A DNA stretch of 64,000 nt from Streptomyces asiaticus (lineage in GTDB: Bacteria > Actinomycetota > Actinomycetes > Streptomycetales > Streptomycetaceae), in contig NZ_JAGSHX010000006.1 in NCBI RefSeq assembly GCF_018138715.1, positions 3,844,001-3,908,000 of the forward strand. The letters run 5' to 3'. Position numbers and translations under genes: made by a program. Shown piece after piece: positions 1-8,632 of the stretch. The notes beneath the pieces were generated by a model. The model had not been told where the DNA came from, did no database searches, and saw only the letters and a program-made list of their open reading frames with translations. Within the stretch, counting starts at the first letter, position 1, and every line of letters starts with the position of its first letter.

Positions 1-544
1 AGGACGGCAGCGGGTCGGTGGCCACGATGTTGGTCTGCTTGTCGAGGTCGGCCAGCCGCCCGTCCACCAGCAGATAGCTGATGACGATGCCCGAGAGGGA
101 GTTCAGCATGATGGTGCTGATCACCTCGCTGACGCCCCGGTAGACCTTCAGCAGACCGGCGATGGACGCCCACATGGCGCCGACGAGCATGCCGACCAGC
201 AGGATCAGCGGGATCTGCACCAGCCCGGGAAGCTTCAGCGCCCCGCCGACGACGGCGGCGAAGAAGGCGGCGAGCCGGTACTGGCCGTCGACGCCGATGT
301 TGAAGAGGTTCATCCGGAAGCCGATGGCCACCGCGAGCCCCGCCAGGTAGTACGTGGTCGCCTTGTTGAGGATGTAGACCTGGCTGTCGGCCTTCACGCC
401 GTAGTCGAACATGATGCCGAAGGCGTTGAACGGCTCCTTGCCGGTCGCCAGCAGCACCAGCGCGGTCACCACGAACGCGGCGGCGAGCGCCAGCACCGGG
501 GCCGCGACCGCGAGCAGCACCCGCTCCTTGTCCAGCTTCTTCAT
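1..544 (-). CDS. Nucleoside-type ABC transporter permease (partial, C-terminus off the window)
   Basis: Inner-membrane permease of a BMP-type nucleoside importer. The ATG (544 downward) overlaps the TGA of the upstream ATPase gene by 4 nt (ATGA), so the two are translationally coupled. The visible ~181 residues start MKKLDKERVLLAVAAPVLA and contain several hydrophobic segments and the family sequences GFRMNLFNIGVDGQYRLAA and STIMLNSLSGIVISYLL, typical of the BPD_transp_2 group (RbsC/LivH/YufP-like). The gene runs off the left edge. The substrate, probably nucleosides or purines, is inferred from the BMP lipoprotein in the same operon. Confidence 0.9.
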   Translation of the reverse strand, partial: MKKLDKERVLLAVAAPVLALAAAFVVTALVLLATGKEPFNAFGIMFDYGVKADSQVYILNKATTYYLAGLAVAIGFRMNLFNIGVDGQYRLAAFFAAVVGGALKLPGLVQIPLILLVGMLVGAMWASIAGLLKVYRGVSEVISTIMLNSLSGIVISYLLVDGRLADLDKQTNIVATDPLPS

Positions 545-2130
545 CGGTCCTCTCCCCCGGTCGCGGTTCCGGCCTCGGCCTCGTTGCCAGGGGCGGCCTC
601 GGTCCCGTCGTCCGCCGGGCCCTCCAGATGGCCGGAGGCGGCGCCGGTCATGGCCGAGCCCAGCTCCTCCGGGGTGATCGTGGCGGGGTCGGCGTCGGCG
701 ACCAGCCGGCCGCGGTACATCACCCGCAGGGTGTCGGACAGGCCGATCAGCTCGTCCAGGTCGGCCGAGATCAGCAGCACGGCCAGGCCGTCCCGGCGCG
801 CGGCGCGGATCTGGTCCCAGATCTGCGCCTGGGCGCCCACGTCCACACCCCGGGTGGGGTGCGCGGCGATCAGCAGCTTGGGGTGGTGGCTCATCTCCCG
901 GCCGACGATCAGCTTCTGCTGGTTGCCGCCGGACAGCGAGGCCGCGGTGACCTCGATCCCCGGCGTACGCACGTCGTACTCGGCGACGATCCGCTCGGTG
1001 TCCCGCCGGGCGGCGGCCGGGTTCAGCAGCCCGGCCTTGCTGTTGGGCTCCTCGGTGACATGGCCGAGGATGCGGTTCTCCCACAGCGGCGCTTCCAGCA
1101 GCAGCCCGTGCCGGTGGCGGTCCTCGGGGATGTAACCGATGCCGTCCTCGCGCCGCTTGCGGGTGGGCGCGTGGGAGATGTCGGCGCCGTCCAGGGTGAT
1201 GGTGCCGGCGTCGGGGTCGCGCATGCCCATGATGGCCTCGACCAGTTCGGCCTGGCCGTTGCCCTCCACACCGGCGATGCCGAGGACTTCGCCCTTGCGG
1301 ATGGTGAGGTCGATGTCGTCGAGCACGGCCCGCTCGACCCCGTCCACATCGGTGGCGGTCAGCCGCAGCCCGTCCACGACGAGCATGTCGGTGTCGGTGA
1401 CGGTGGATTCGCGGGTCTCGGGCGAGGGCAGCTCGCTGCCGACCATCAGCTCGGCCAGCTGCCGGGGGCTGGTCTCGGACGGTACGACGGAGGCGACCGT
1501 GGTGCCGCGCCGGATGACGGTGATGTCATCGGCCACGGACAGCACCTCGCCCAGCTTGTGCGAGATGAACAGCACCGTCAGGCCCTCGGACTTGAGCTCG
1601 CGGAGGTTGTCGAAGAGCGCGTCGACCTCCTGCGGGACGAGCACGGCGGTCGGCTCGTCGAGGATCAGCGTCCGGGCGCCCCGGTAGAGGACCTTGAGGA
1701 TCTCCACCCGCTGACGGTCCGCCACGCCCAGGTCCTCGACCAGGACATCGGGGCGGACACCCAGCCCGTAGGCGTCGGAGATCTCCTTGATCCGGGCCCG
1801 CGCCCTGCCGGCGATGCCGTGCAGCTTCTCGGCGCCGAGGACCACGTTCTCCAGCACGGTGAAGTTGTCGGCGAGCATGAAGTGCTGGTGCACCATGCCC
1901 ACACCGCGGGATATGGCATCCGCCGGGGAGTGCAGTTCCACCGTCTCGCCGTCGATCGCGATGGTGCCCTCGTCCGGGCGCTGCATCCCGTAGAGGATCT
2001 TCATCAGGGTCGACTTGCCCGCGCCGTTCTCGCCCACGAGGGCGTGCACGGTGCCGCGGCGCACGGTGATGTCGATGTCGTGGTTGGCGACGACTCCGGG
2101 GAACCGCTTGGTGATTCCGTGGAGTTCCAC
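541..2130 (-). CDS. Sugar/nucleoside ABC transporter ATP-binding protein, two ABC domains
   Basis: Energises uptake together with the permease and BMP lipoprotein. The first ABC domain has Walker A GENGAGKST (about residues 33-41), a degenerate signature near EDLGVADRQR and Walker B TLILDEPTAVL. The second has GVEGNGQAE in place of Walker A, the signature LSGGNQQK and LLIAAHPTRGVD, where a Walker B Glu is replaced as usual in the RbsA/YufO class. The first canonical start is a GTG at 2130 without a ribosome binding site. In the same frame 57 nt upstream an ATC codon (2187-2185) sits 6 nt after a perfect AGGAG (2198-2194), so translation may begin there and add 19 residues. A 4-nt overlap links it to the permease. 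Family certain, start uncertain. Confidence 0.93.
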   Translation of the reverse strand: MELHGITKRFPGVVANHDIDITVRRGTVHALVGENGAGKSTLMKILYGMQRPDEGTIAIDGETVELHSPADAISRGVGMVHQHFMLADNFTVLENVVLGAEKLHGIAGRARARIKEISDAYGLGVRPDVLVEDLGVADRQRVEILKVLYRGARTLILDEPTAVLVPQEVDALFDNLRELKSEGLTVLFISHKLGEVLSVADDITVIRRGTTVASVVPSETSPRQLAELMVGSELPSPETRESTVTDTDMLVVDGLRLTATDVDGVERAVLDDIDLTIRKGEVLGIAGVEGNGQAELVEAIMGMRDPDAGTITLDGADISHAPTRKRREDGIGYIPEDRHRHGLLLEAPLWENRILGHVTEEPNSKAGLLNPAAARRDTERIVAEYDVRTPGIEVTAASLSGGNQQKLIVGREMSHHPKLLIAAHPTRGVDVGAQAQIWDQIRAARRDGLAVLLISADLDELIGLSDTLRVMYRGRLVADADPATITPEELGSAMTGAASGHLEGPADDGTEAAPGNEAEAGTATGGEDR

Positions 2131-2314
2131 GGCGACGTCGGTGACGGCACCGGCGGGAGCGCCCTTGGGTGGGCTGGCGGCTTTGATGGCGCACTCCTGA
2201 GGGGCGGAGGGGGTGGGGCTGGCCGGGGGCCGGACCGGCCGGGGTACGCCACGGACCCGGGCGGACCCGGGGCGGATGCCCGGGGGTCTCGTCGCGGGTC
2301 CGTGGCGCGAGGGG

Positions 2315-3349
2315 TCAGTCCTTGTAGGTGTCCTGGACCTTGATCTGACCGTCGATGATCTTCTTCTTGGCCGCCTCGATCTTCGGCTTGATGTCGTTGA
2401 TGAAGCCGCCCGAGTAGGAGAGGGAGACGCCGCCGCGCTTGAGGTCGTAGGTCTGGACGCCGCTCTCGGGCTTCTTGTCCTTCACGACGCTCTTGATGAA
2501 GTCGTAGACCGAACCGTCCACGGTCTTGACCATGGAGGTCAGGATCGCGTTCTTGTACTGGGCGAGGCCCTTGTCGTAGTACTGGTCGCCGTCGACGCCG
2601 ATCGACCAGGTGCCCTTCTTGCCGGCGGTCGCCTCGATGGCGCCCGCGCCGGAGCCGCCGGCCGCGGAGAAGATCACGTCGACCTTGTTGGAGAGCATGC
2701 CCTCGGCGATGTCCTTGCCGCGGTCCGGCATGCCGAAGCCCTTGGGCGAACCGACCTGCACCCACTGGACGTCCAGCGACGCCTTGGGGTTGGTGTCCTT
2801 CAGGCCCTGCTGGAAGCCGCCCGCGAACTTCTTGATCAGCGCGCTGTCGGTACCGCCGATGAAGCCGACCTTGTTGGACTTGGTCTTCAGCCCCGCCGCC
2901 ACACCGGCGAGGTAGGAGCCCTCGTGCTCGGCGGAGACCAGGCTGGCCACGTTCTTGGCGTCGACGACCGAGTCGACGATGGCGAAGTCGGTGTCCTTGT
3001 ACTTCTTGGCGGCCTTGGTGAGCGAGGGGGTCCACGCGTAGCCGACGCCCACGACGGGGTTGTAGCCCGCCTCGGCGAGGCTCGCCAGCTTGTCGTAGCG
3101 GTCGGCGTCCGTGTCGCCGTCCTTCGCCGTCAGCTCCTTGCCCTTGACGTCGAAGTCCTTCAGGGCCTTGTCGTAGCCTTTGGCGGCGGAGTCGTTGAAG
3201 GAGTGGTCGCCGCGGCCGCCCACGTCGTAGGCGAGGCCGATACCGGCGTTCTTGCTTCCCTCTTCGGAACTGCTGCCACACGCGGTGACGGAGAATGCGA
3301 GAGCCGCGGTGGCAATGCCCGCGACAGCTATCGTGGATACCCGGCGCAC
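2315..3349 (-). CDS. BMP family ABC transporter substrate-binding lipoprotein
   Basis: Captures the substrate (purine nucleosides in studied members such as PnrA and BmpA) outside the membrane for the ATPase and permease downstream. The N-terminus has a hydrophobic h-region ending in the lipobox SVTACGSS, so Cys about 24 is lipidated. The mature part carries the BMP features GIGLAYDVGGRGDHSFND and VGFIGG, and total length (344 aa) is normal. GTG start with AGAGGGGAC upstream. About 185 bp separate its stop from the ATPase start, possibly with internal regulation, but all genes share orientation and form one transport locus. Confidence 0.95.
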   Translation of the reverse strand: MRRVSTIAVAGIATAALAFSVTACGSSSEEGSKNAGIGLAYDVGGRGDHSFNDSAAKGYDKALKDFDVKGKELTAKDGDTDADRYDKLASLAEAGYNPVVGVGYAWTPSLTKAAKKYKDTDFAIVDSVVDAKNVASLVSAEHEGSYLAGVAAGLKTKSNKVGFIGGTDSALIKKFAGGFQQGLKDTNPKASLDVQWVQVGSPKGFGMPDRGKDIAEGMLSNKVDVIFSAAGGSGAGAIEATAGKKGTWSIGVDGDQYYDKGLAQYKNAILTSMVKTVDGSVYDFIKSVVKDKKPESGVQTYDLKRGGVSLSYSGGFINDIKPKIEAAKKKIIDGQIKVQDTYKD

Positions 3350-3510
3350 GAGGGTCCCCTCTGATGATCTCGAAGCGCCCCTTGCGGCGCTGGCTCCGCC
3401 GCATCGTAACGCGCGTAGATGCCAGATAAAGCCCCCCTCGGAAGCCGTTATCGGATCGTCGCGAACCTCTCGTGTCCGCGAGCGGTACCGGCGGTGACGA
3501 AGGGGTGATC

Positions 3511-3540
3511 GCGCCGCGCGCCAAGGGAAGCGCGCGGCGC
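3511..3540 (-). terminator. Rho-independent-like hairpin after the M20 gene
   Basis: A perfect 11-bp stem (GCGCCGCGCGC with its complement, 8-nt loop CAAGGGAA) begins about 60 nt past the M20 amidohydrolase stop. There is no T-tract on the minus strand, as is common in Streptomyces terminators. It also separates that gene from the BMP gene's promoter region (3350-3510), in which I see no clear promoter. Confidence 0.7.
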
Positions 3541-3600
3541 CGCGACCATCGCATCTACGGGTTCCGGCCCGCCCGGTCTACGCGTTCCGGCCGTTTGGAT

Positions 3601-4833
3601 CTACGCGTTCCGCTCCAGCAGGACGGCGGCCGTGAACAGCTCCACGCCCACCGCGATCGCGCCCTCGTCCACGTCGAAGTCGCCCGCGTGGAGGTCGCGC
3701 CGGGTGGTGTCGCCGACCTTGCGGACGCCGAGGCGGGCCATCGCGCCGGGCACCCGCTCCAGGTACCAGGAGAAGTCCTCGCCGCCCAGGGACTGCTCGG
3801 TGCCCTCGACCGCGTCCGCGCCCCGGCGGGCGATCATCGCGTCCCGCAGCAGTTCGGCGGAGCTCGCCTCGTTGACCACCGGCGGGACCCCGCGGATGTA
3901 GTTGATCTCCGACTTGGCGCGGTGCAGGGTGGCGATCTCGTCCACCGCGGCATGGACCAGGTCCGGGGCCTCCCGCCAGGCGGGCAGGTCCAGGCAGCGG
4001 ACCGTGGCGGACAGCTCGGCGTGCTGCGGGATCACATTGCAGGCGTGGCCCGACTCCACCCGGCCCCAGGTGACGGCCAGACCCGAGCGGGCGTCCACCC
4101 GGCGGGCCAGCAGCGCGGGCACCTCGGTGATCACCTTGGCGACGGCGGTCACCAGGTCGGTGGTCAGATGGGGGCGCGCGGTGTGGCCGCCCGGCCCGTC
4201 CAGCGAGACCTCCAGCCGGTCGCAGGCCGAGGTGATCGGCCCGACCCGCAGCCCGATCCGGCCGACCTCGACCTTCGGGTCGCAGTGCAGGGCCAGGATC
4301 CGGCCCACGCCGTCCAGCACGCCCGCCTCGATCGCGTCGGCCGCGCCGCCGGGCAGCACCTCCTCGGCGGGCTGGAACAGCAGCCGCACCGGGCGCGCCA
4401 GCCGCCCCTCACGGGCCAGCTCGGCGAGGACCAGACCGGCGCCGAGCACCACGGTGGTGTGCACATCGTGGCCGCAGGCGTGGGCGCGGTCGGCGACGGT
4501 CGAGCGGTAGTCCACCGTCTTGGTGTCGGGGATGGGCAGCCCGTCGATGTCCGCGCGCAGCGCCAGCAGGGGCGCTACGCCGTCGCGCGGGCCGATGTCA
4601 CAGATGAGACCGGTGCCGGAGGGCAGCACCCGAGGCTCGAGTCCCGCCTGCTCCAGCCGCGCCTTGATCGCGGCGGTGGTGCGGAACTCGCAGTTGCCGA
4701 GCTCGGGGTGCATGTGCAAGTCGCGCCGGAAGGCAATGAGTTCGGCACGCAGTTCGTCCGGGAGCGTGCCGGGCAGCGCGGGCGCGTCGGCGGGTGTGAC
4801 ATCGGTCGCATCGAGGGACATCAATTGCTTCAC
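3601..4833 (-). CDS. M20-family amidohydrolase (metal-dependent peptidase/deacylase)
   Basis: Hydrolyses N-acyl or peptide amide bonds; the closest described relatives are hippurate hydrolase/N-acyl-amino-acid deacylase type enzymes. Metal-binding and active-site features are visible: RRDLHMHPELG near residue 35, ACGHDVHTTVVLG (Cys and His ligands) near 120, QPAEEVLPGG near 150, CDPKVEVGRIG, and C-terminal GGEDFSWYLERVPGAMARLG. Length 410 aa is typical. The start MKQLMSLDATD allows a second Met four codons later; neither has a strong ribosome binding site. It sits alone between the nucleoside transporter and the glycopolymer locus; a role with the transporter cannot be shown. Confidence 0.9.
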   Translation of the reverse strand: MKQLMSLDATDVTPADAPALPGTLPDELRAELIAFRRDLHMHPELGNCEFRTTAAIKARLEQAGLEPRVLPSGTGLICDIGPRDGVAPLLALRADIDGLPIPDTKTVDYRSTVADRAHACGHDVHTTVVLGAGLVLAELAREGRLARPVRLLFQPAEEVLPGGAADAIEAGVLDGVGRILALHCDPKVEVGRIGLRVGPITSACDRLEVSLDGPGGHTARPHLTTDLVTAVAKVITEVPALLARRVDARSGLAVTWGRVESGHACNVIPQHAELSATVRCLDLPAWREAPDLVHAAVDEIATLHRAKSEINYIRGVPPVVNEASSAELLRDAMIARRGADAVEGTEQSLGGEDFSWYLERVPGAMARLGVRKVGDTTRRDLHAGDFDVDEGAIAVGVELFTAAVLLERNA

Positions 4834-5030
4834 CTGAAGAAGCGTAGAACGCCAGGTGGGTCCACCGAATGTCGATCAACAAAAATTCAATCTGTTCGGG
4901 TACGCAAAAGTACCCGCCCCGCTGCATGATCTTCCTAGTCAGAGGGTATAACAGCCGGTTTCCCGATCGGCCGCGGGTGAGATGTGCCACACGGCCGTAC
5001 GGGCGACGAGCTCAGAACCTGAGACGCCTC

Positions 5031-5092
5031 AGGACGCCCCGACCGGTCTCAGGACGCCGCGTGACCGGTCTCAGGACGCCGCGACCGGTGCC
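5031..5092. repeat. Three-copy 20-22 bp tandem repeat across a stop codon
   Basis: Copies at 5031-5050, 5051-5072 and 5073-5092 share AGGACGCC, then a short variable piece, then ACCGGT. The TGA of the minus-strand glycosyltransferase gene (complement of 5071-5073) lies at the boundary of the second and third copies, so expansion or contraction would change that protein's C-terminus. Further 18-bp near-repeats follow inside the coding region (about 5115-5170). Confidence 0.75.
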
Positions 5093-6402
5093 GCGGGCGG
5101 TCCTGGGTTCGCAGGCGGGGCCGCCTCCCGCTGCGGGGCCGCCTCCCGCTGCGGGACCGAGTCCCTGGGCGGGGCCGCGTCCCTCGGCGGGGGTGACCCC
5201 GCCTGCGGCCCCGAGCCCAGCCGGCGCACATCGCGCGCCGTCCCGGTGACCCCGGACAGGAAGCCCTGGGCGCGCGGGGAGGCGTCCCTGGTCAGCCAGG
5301 CGGGATCCACATCGCAGACCGCGACCTGAACGCCGGTGCCCACGAGCGCGAGCGGCAGGGTGTGCACCACGGTCGAGGGGAAGCTCACGATCGTGTGACC
5401 GATGGGGCCGCGGCGGGCTATCAGCTCGAGCGGCAGATCGGGCCGTACGATCTCCAGACCCACCTCGGCCGAGACCCGGTGCAGCTTCTCGGCGCTCTCC
5501 CGGCGGTGGGCGAAGTAGCGGGTGGCGCCATGGGCGCGGGCCAGCGAGCCAACCGCTTCCAGATAGCGCTCCAGGTCCACCACGCCCGTCTCGACCAGGG
5601 ACGTGCCCACCAGGTCGGTGCCCCCGGTGAGCCGGGGCGGGCCGAACCTGGCGCGGGTCCAGGCGAAGTCGTTGGCGGTGATGGTGACCCCGGCGGGCGG
5701 CTCCACCGGCATCGAGCTGAAGACCTCGACCCGGCGCCTGGTGCCCGGGGTGAGCCGGCGGCGCGCGGTGGCGGAGACCGGCGCGAACACCATGTCGCGC
5801 GGCCCCTTGCTGCCGCGCCGGTGCCAGCGCACCAGGGGCTCGCCCTTCGCCAGCTGGGAGATGAACTCCATGGTGGCCGTGCCGTCGTCCACCACGACCA
5901 GGTCCTTGGCCCGGGTGAGGGTCAGCAGCAGCTGGACATAGCGGGAGAACGGATCGCCTATCACGATCCGCCCGGCCCGGCGCAGCGGTCCGCGCAGTCC
6001 GGCGATGGTCTTGATCGGCGCACCGGCCCCGCCGCGGGCGTCCTCCCAGCGCACGGCGAAGCCCTCGTCCCGCGCCAGCTCGGCCATCCGGCGCAGCTGG
6101 CCGCGGGTCATCGGATCGTGCGGGGAGAGCACCACCACGGTGAGGTCCTGGGGCGCCGTGGCTTCGGGGCCCGCGGCGCGCTGGGCGTCGGCGCGCTGGG
6201 CGTCGGCGTACGCCCACTCCAGCACGTTCAGCAGCTGAACCGGGCTCTCGACGAAGGCAAGCGTGGCCGGAGAGGCAAGGGGGGCAGCGGAGACCATCGC
6301 ACCGTCCAAAGGCAGGGCCCGGAAGCGGTGGGCAGCCCCCGACGAGTCAGGGGTGCCCGCCGCTTCCGGGCAAGGGCCGGGCTCACCGGCCGGTGGATTC
6401 AC
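5071..6402 (-). CDS. Glycosyltransferase, sialyltransferase (GT52/polysialyltransferase)-like
   Basis: Probable cytoplasmic transferase of the sialic-acid-like wall polymer. The N-terminal domain has TLAFVESPVQLLNVLEWAY, a signature of GT52/polysialyltransferase-like proteins, followed by VVVDDGTATMEF, which carries the acidic-Gly (DDG) motif of bacterial polysialyltransferases; SFPSTVVHTLPLAL resembles their Ser/Thr motif. The usual HP motif is not obvious (AHRRES instead). The last 50 residues are a low-complexity tail with REAAPQ-type repeats. GTG start at 6402 with GAGG upstream; an internal Met (MVSAAPLASP) is an alternative. It lies 11 bp downstream of neuB and ends the operon. Acceptor and exact sugar are unknown. 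Confidence 0.7.
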   Translation of the reverse strand: MNPPAGEPGPCPEAAGTPDSSGAAHRFRALPLDGAMVSAAPLASPATLAFVESPVQLLNVLEWAYADAQRADAQRAAGPEATAPQDLTVVVLSPHDPMTRGQLRRMAELARDEGFAVRWEDARGGAGAPIKTIAGLRGPLRRAGRIVIGDPFSRYVQLLLTLTRAKDLVVVDDGTATMEFISQLAKGEPLVRWHRRGSKGPRDMVFAPVSATARRRLTPGTRRRVEVFSSMPVEPPAGVTITANDFAWTRARFGPPRLTGGTDLVGTSLVETGVVDLERYLEAVGSLARAHGATRYFAHRRESAEKLHRVSAEVGLEIVRPDLPLELIARRGPIGHTIVSFPSTVVHTLPLALVGTGVQVAVCDVDPAWLTRDASPRAQGFLSGVTGTARDVRRLGSGPQAGSPPPRDAAPPRDSVPQREAAPQREAAPPANPGPPAAPVAAS

Positions 6403-6413
6403 GGCAGAGTGCC

Positions 6414-7352
6414 TCAGACCGCGGCGGGCTCGCGGTCGGCGGACTCGGACTCGGACTCGGCGACGACGCCCGCGACACGGCGGAGCTTCTTCATCGGGCC
6501 GAGCTCGCTCTCGTAGACCTTCTTGACGCCGTCACCGAGGGACTCCTCGATGATGCGGATGTCCCGCACCAGGCGCGTCAGGCCCTGCGGCTCGACCGAG
6601 GCGGCCTGGTCCGAGCCCCACATGGCGCGGTCGAGGGTGATGTGACGCTCGACGAACGCGGCACCGAGCGCCACGGCGGCCAGGGTGGTCTGGAGACCGG
6701 TCTCGTGGCCGGAGTAGCCGATCGGCACGTTGGGGTACTCGGCCTGGAGCGTGTTGATCACGCGCAGGTTGAGCTCCTCGGCCTTGGCCGGGTACGTGGA
6801 GGTGGCGTGGCACAGCAGGATGTTGTCGCTGCCGAGCACCTCCACCGCGTGACGGATCTGCTTGGGGGTGGACATGCCCGTCGACAGGATGATCGTGCGG
6901 CCGGTCGCCCGCAGGGCGCGCAGCAGCTCGTCGTCGGTCAGCGAGGCGGAGGCCACCTTGTGCGCCGGGACGTCGAACTTCTCCAGGAAGGCGACGGCCT
7001 CGGTGTCCCACGGGGAGGCGAACCAGTCGATGCCGCGCTTGGCGCAGTGCTCGGAGATGGCGCGGTACTCGTCCTCGCCGAACTCCACGCGGTGGCGGTA
7101 GTCGATGTAGGTCATCCGGCCCCAGGGGGTGTCACGCTCGATGTCCCACTGGTCGCGGGGGGTGCAGATCTCCGGGGTTCGCTTCTGGAACTTGACCGCG
7201 TCACAGCCGGCCTCGGCGGCGACGTCGATCAGCTTGAACGCGTTCTCCAGGTCGCCGTTGTGGTTGATGCCGATCTCACCGGTGACATAGACCGGGTGGC
7301 CGGGTCCGGCGGTCTTCGCGCCGAGGGTGCGGAGGCGAGAGTTGGAGCTCAC
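6414..7352 (-). CDS. neuB: NeuB-type nonulosonic acid synthase (sialic acid/Kdn synthase family), without SAF domain
   Basis: Condenses phosphoenolpyruvate with a hexose-type aldehyde (ManNAc, mannose or a phosphate ester) to give a nine-carbon 2-keto-3-deoxy acid. The TIM-barrel features are clear: VYVTGEIGINHNGDLENAFKLIDVAAEAGCDAVKFQKRTPE at the N-terminus, SLTDDELLRALRATGRTIILSTGMST in the middle, and GYSGHETGLQTTLAAVALGAAFVERHITLDRAMWGSDQAASVEP. At 312 aa it stops after the barrel; the C-terminal antifreeze-like SAF domain of NeuB (about 346 aa in E. coli) is missing, replaced by an acidic tail. GTG start immediately follows the TAA of the upstream neuA-like gene. The Kdn assignment is inferred from Streptomyces biology. 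Confidence 0.9.
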   Translation of the reverse strand: MSSNSRLRTLGAKTAGPGHPVYVTGEIGINHNGDLENAFKLIDVAAEAGCDAVKFQKRTPEICTPRDQWDIERDTPWGRMTYIDYRHRVEFGEDEYRAISEHCAKRGIDWFASPWDTEAVAFLEKFDVPAHKVASASLTDDELLRALRATGRTIILSTGMSTPKQIRHAVEVLGSDNILLCHATSTYPAKAEELNLRVINTLQAEYPNVPIGYSGHETGLQTTLAAVALGAAFVERHITLDRAMWGSDQAASVEPQGLTRLVRDIRIIEESLGDGVKKVYESELGPMKKLRRVAGVVAESESESADREPAAV

Positions 7353-8552
7353 TTAAGACAGTTCCTTTCCGAGAATCCACGAGGCGATCTCGCGGATCGC
7401 GCCGTCCCCTCCGGGGGTGGAGGTGACCGCACGTGCAGCGCCGCGCACGACGTCGTGCGCACCTGCGACCGCCACGGGCCAGCCGACGAGGCCGAAGCAC
7501 GGGAGGTCGTTGACGTCGTTGCCGACGTAGAGCACGCGCTCCGGCGCGATGCCCTGCTCCTCGCACCACTGCTTCAGTGCGAGATCTTTTCGGTCGATGC
7601 CATGGAGCACGGGGACCTGGAGTTTGCGGGCCCGTGCGGCGACGACCGGGTTCTTTTCCGTGGACAGGATCAGCAGCGCCAGCTCAGCGCGGCGCAGGGC
7701 GGCGATCCCGAGCCCGTCGCCGCGGTGCACGGCCACGAGTTCGCGTCCATCGGAGTCGACGAGCACCCTGTCGTCGGTCTGGGTGCCGTCGAAGTCGAGT
7801 ACCACCGCGTCGATGTCGTCGCGGGTGGGGAGGGCGCCCGGCCGCTCGGCGTCGAACAGCGGGGCGAGCGCGCGGGCGCGGGCCAGATCGTGCGGATCGT
7901 CGATCTCCAGCACCCGGGCGGGGTCGGTGCGCACCAGGTCGGTACGGCCGAAGAAGCGGTGCCCGGCCTCGCGGAAGCCGCGCGCGTCCATCGCGTAGGC
8001 GGCGCCGGTCTCCAGGAAGTCCTGGGGGCGGTCCTGGCGGCGCGGGCGGTACGACTTGTCGTGGTTGACCCCGTCGCCGCCGTCCGCCTCGGGGTTCTCG
8101 CCCTCGCGCCAGACGAAGCCGTGGAAGGGGGCGACGGTCAGGGCGGTGTCGGCGCCCTTCTCGGCGACCGCCGCGGCCACCCCGTCGATGTCCTCGCTGA
8201 TGATGAAGGGGCTGGTGCACTGCACCAGGAGCACCACGTCCACGGTGGTGTCGTGCGACGCCTCGTAGGCGTCCATCGCGTGGATCACCGCGGCCTCGCT
8301 GGTGGCGGTGTCCCCCGCGATGTCGGTGGGCCGCTGGATGACCACCGCGCCGGCCCCGCGCGCCGCGGCCGCGATGCCGGTGTCGTCGGTGGAGACGACC
8401 ACGTCCGTCACCAGGCGGCTCGCCCGGCACTCCATGACCGCGCGGGCGACCAGCGGCACACCGCCGACGGCGGCGAGGTTCTTCGCGGGGACGCCCTTCG
8501 ATCCGCCACGGGCGGGGATCACGGCGAGCACACACGGGCTCGATGCGGTCAT
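7353..8552 (-). CDS. neuA: Acylneuraminate cytidylyltransferase fused to HAD (KdsC-like) phosphatase
   Basis: Bifunctional enzyme expected to activate the nonulosonic acid as its CMP ester and remove a phosphate. Residues 1-230 are a NeuA-type cytidylyltransferase with VLAVIPARGGSKGVPAKNL, VVVSTDD and a CTSPF motif. Residues 240-399 are a HAD phosphatase beginning DIDAVVLDFDGTQTDD (nucleophile and acid Asp), with ILSTEKN, KDLALKQWCEEQGI and VLYVGNDVNDLPC. Start ATG at 8552 has AAGGAG five nt upstream; longer in-frame reading upstream is compositionally unlike this protein. The fusion suits a phosphorylated intermediate such as Kdn-9-phosphate, as in the known Bacteroides Kdn pathway (inference). 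Confidence 0.9.
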   Translation of the reverse strand: MTASSPCVLAVIPARGGSKGVPAKNLAAVGGVPLVARAVMECRASRLVTDVVVSTDDTGIAAAARGAGAVVIQRPTDIAGDTATSEAAVIHAMDAYEASHDTTVDVVLLVQCTSPFIISEDIDGVAAAVAEKGADTALTVAPFHGFVWREGENPEADGGDGVNHDKSYRPRRQDRPQDFLETGAAYAMDARGFREAGHRFFGRTDLVRTDPARVLEIDDPHDLARARALAPLFDAERPGALPTRDDIDAVVLDFDGTQTDDRVLVDSDGRELVAVHRGDGLGIAALRRAELALLILSTEKNPVVAARARKLQVPVLHGIDRKDLALKQWCEEQGIAPERVLYVGNDVNDLPCFGLVGWPVAVAGAHDVVRGAARAVTSTPGGDGAIREIASWILGKELS

Positions 8553-8632
8553 GGCGGCTCCTTCAGGGGTTGCAGAGGTGATCGAGGCCGTCCCGGCCTC
8601 CTCTTGGTTCGCGTCGCTGTGATGCGCGTCGC

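Noticed and set aside
628-4929. Long plus-strand open frames opposite the nucleoside transporter and M20 genes
   Set aside because: Compositionally odd (Val/Gly/Asp/His-rich) and fully antisense to conserved proteins; no ribosome binding sites.
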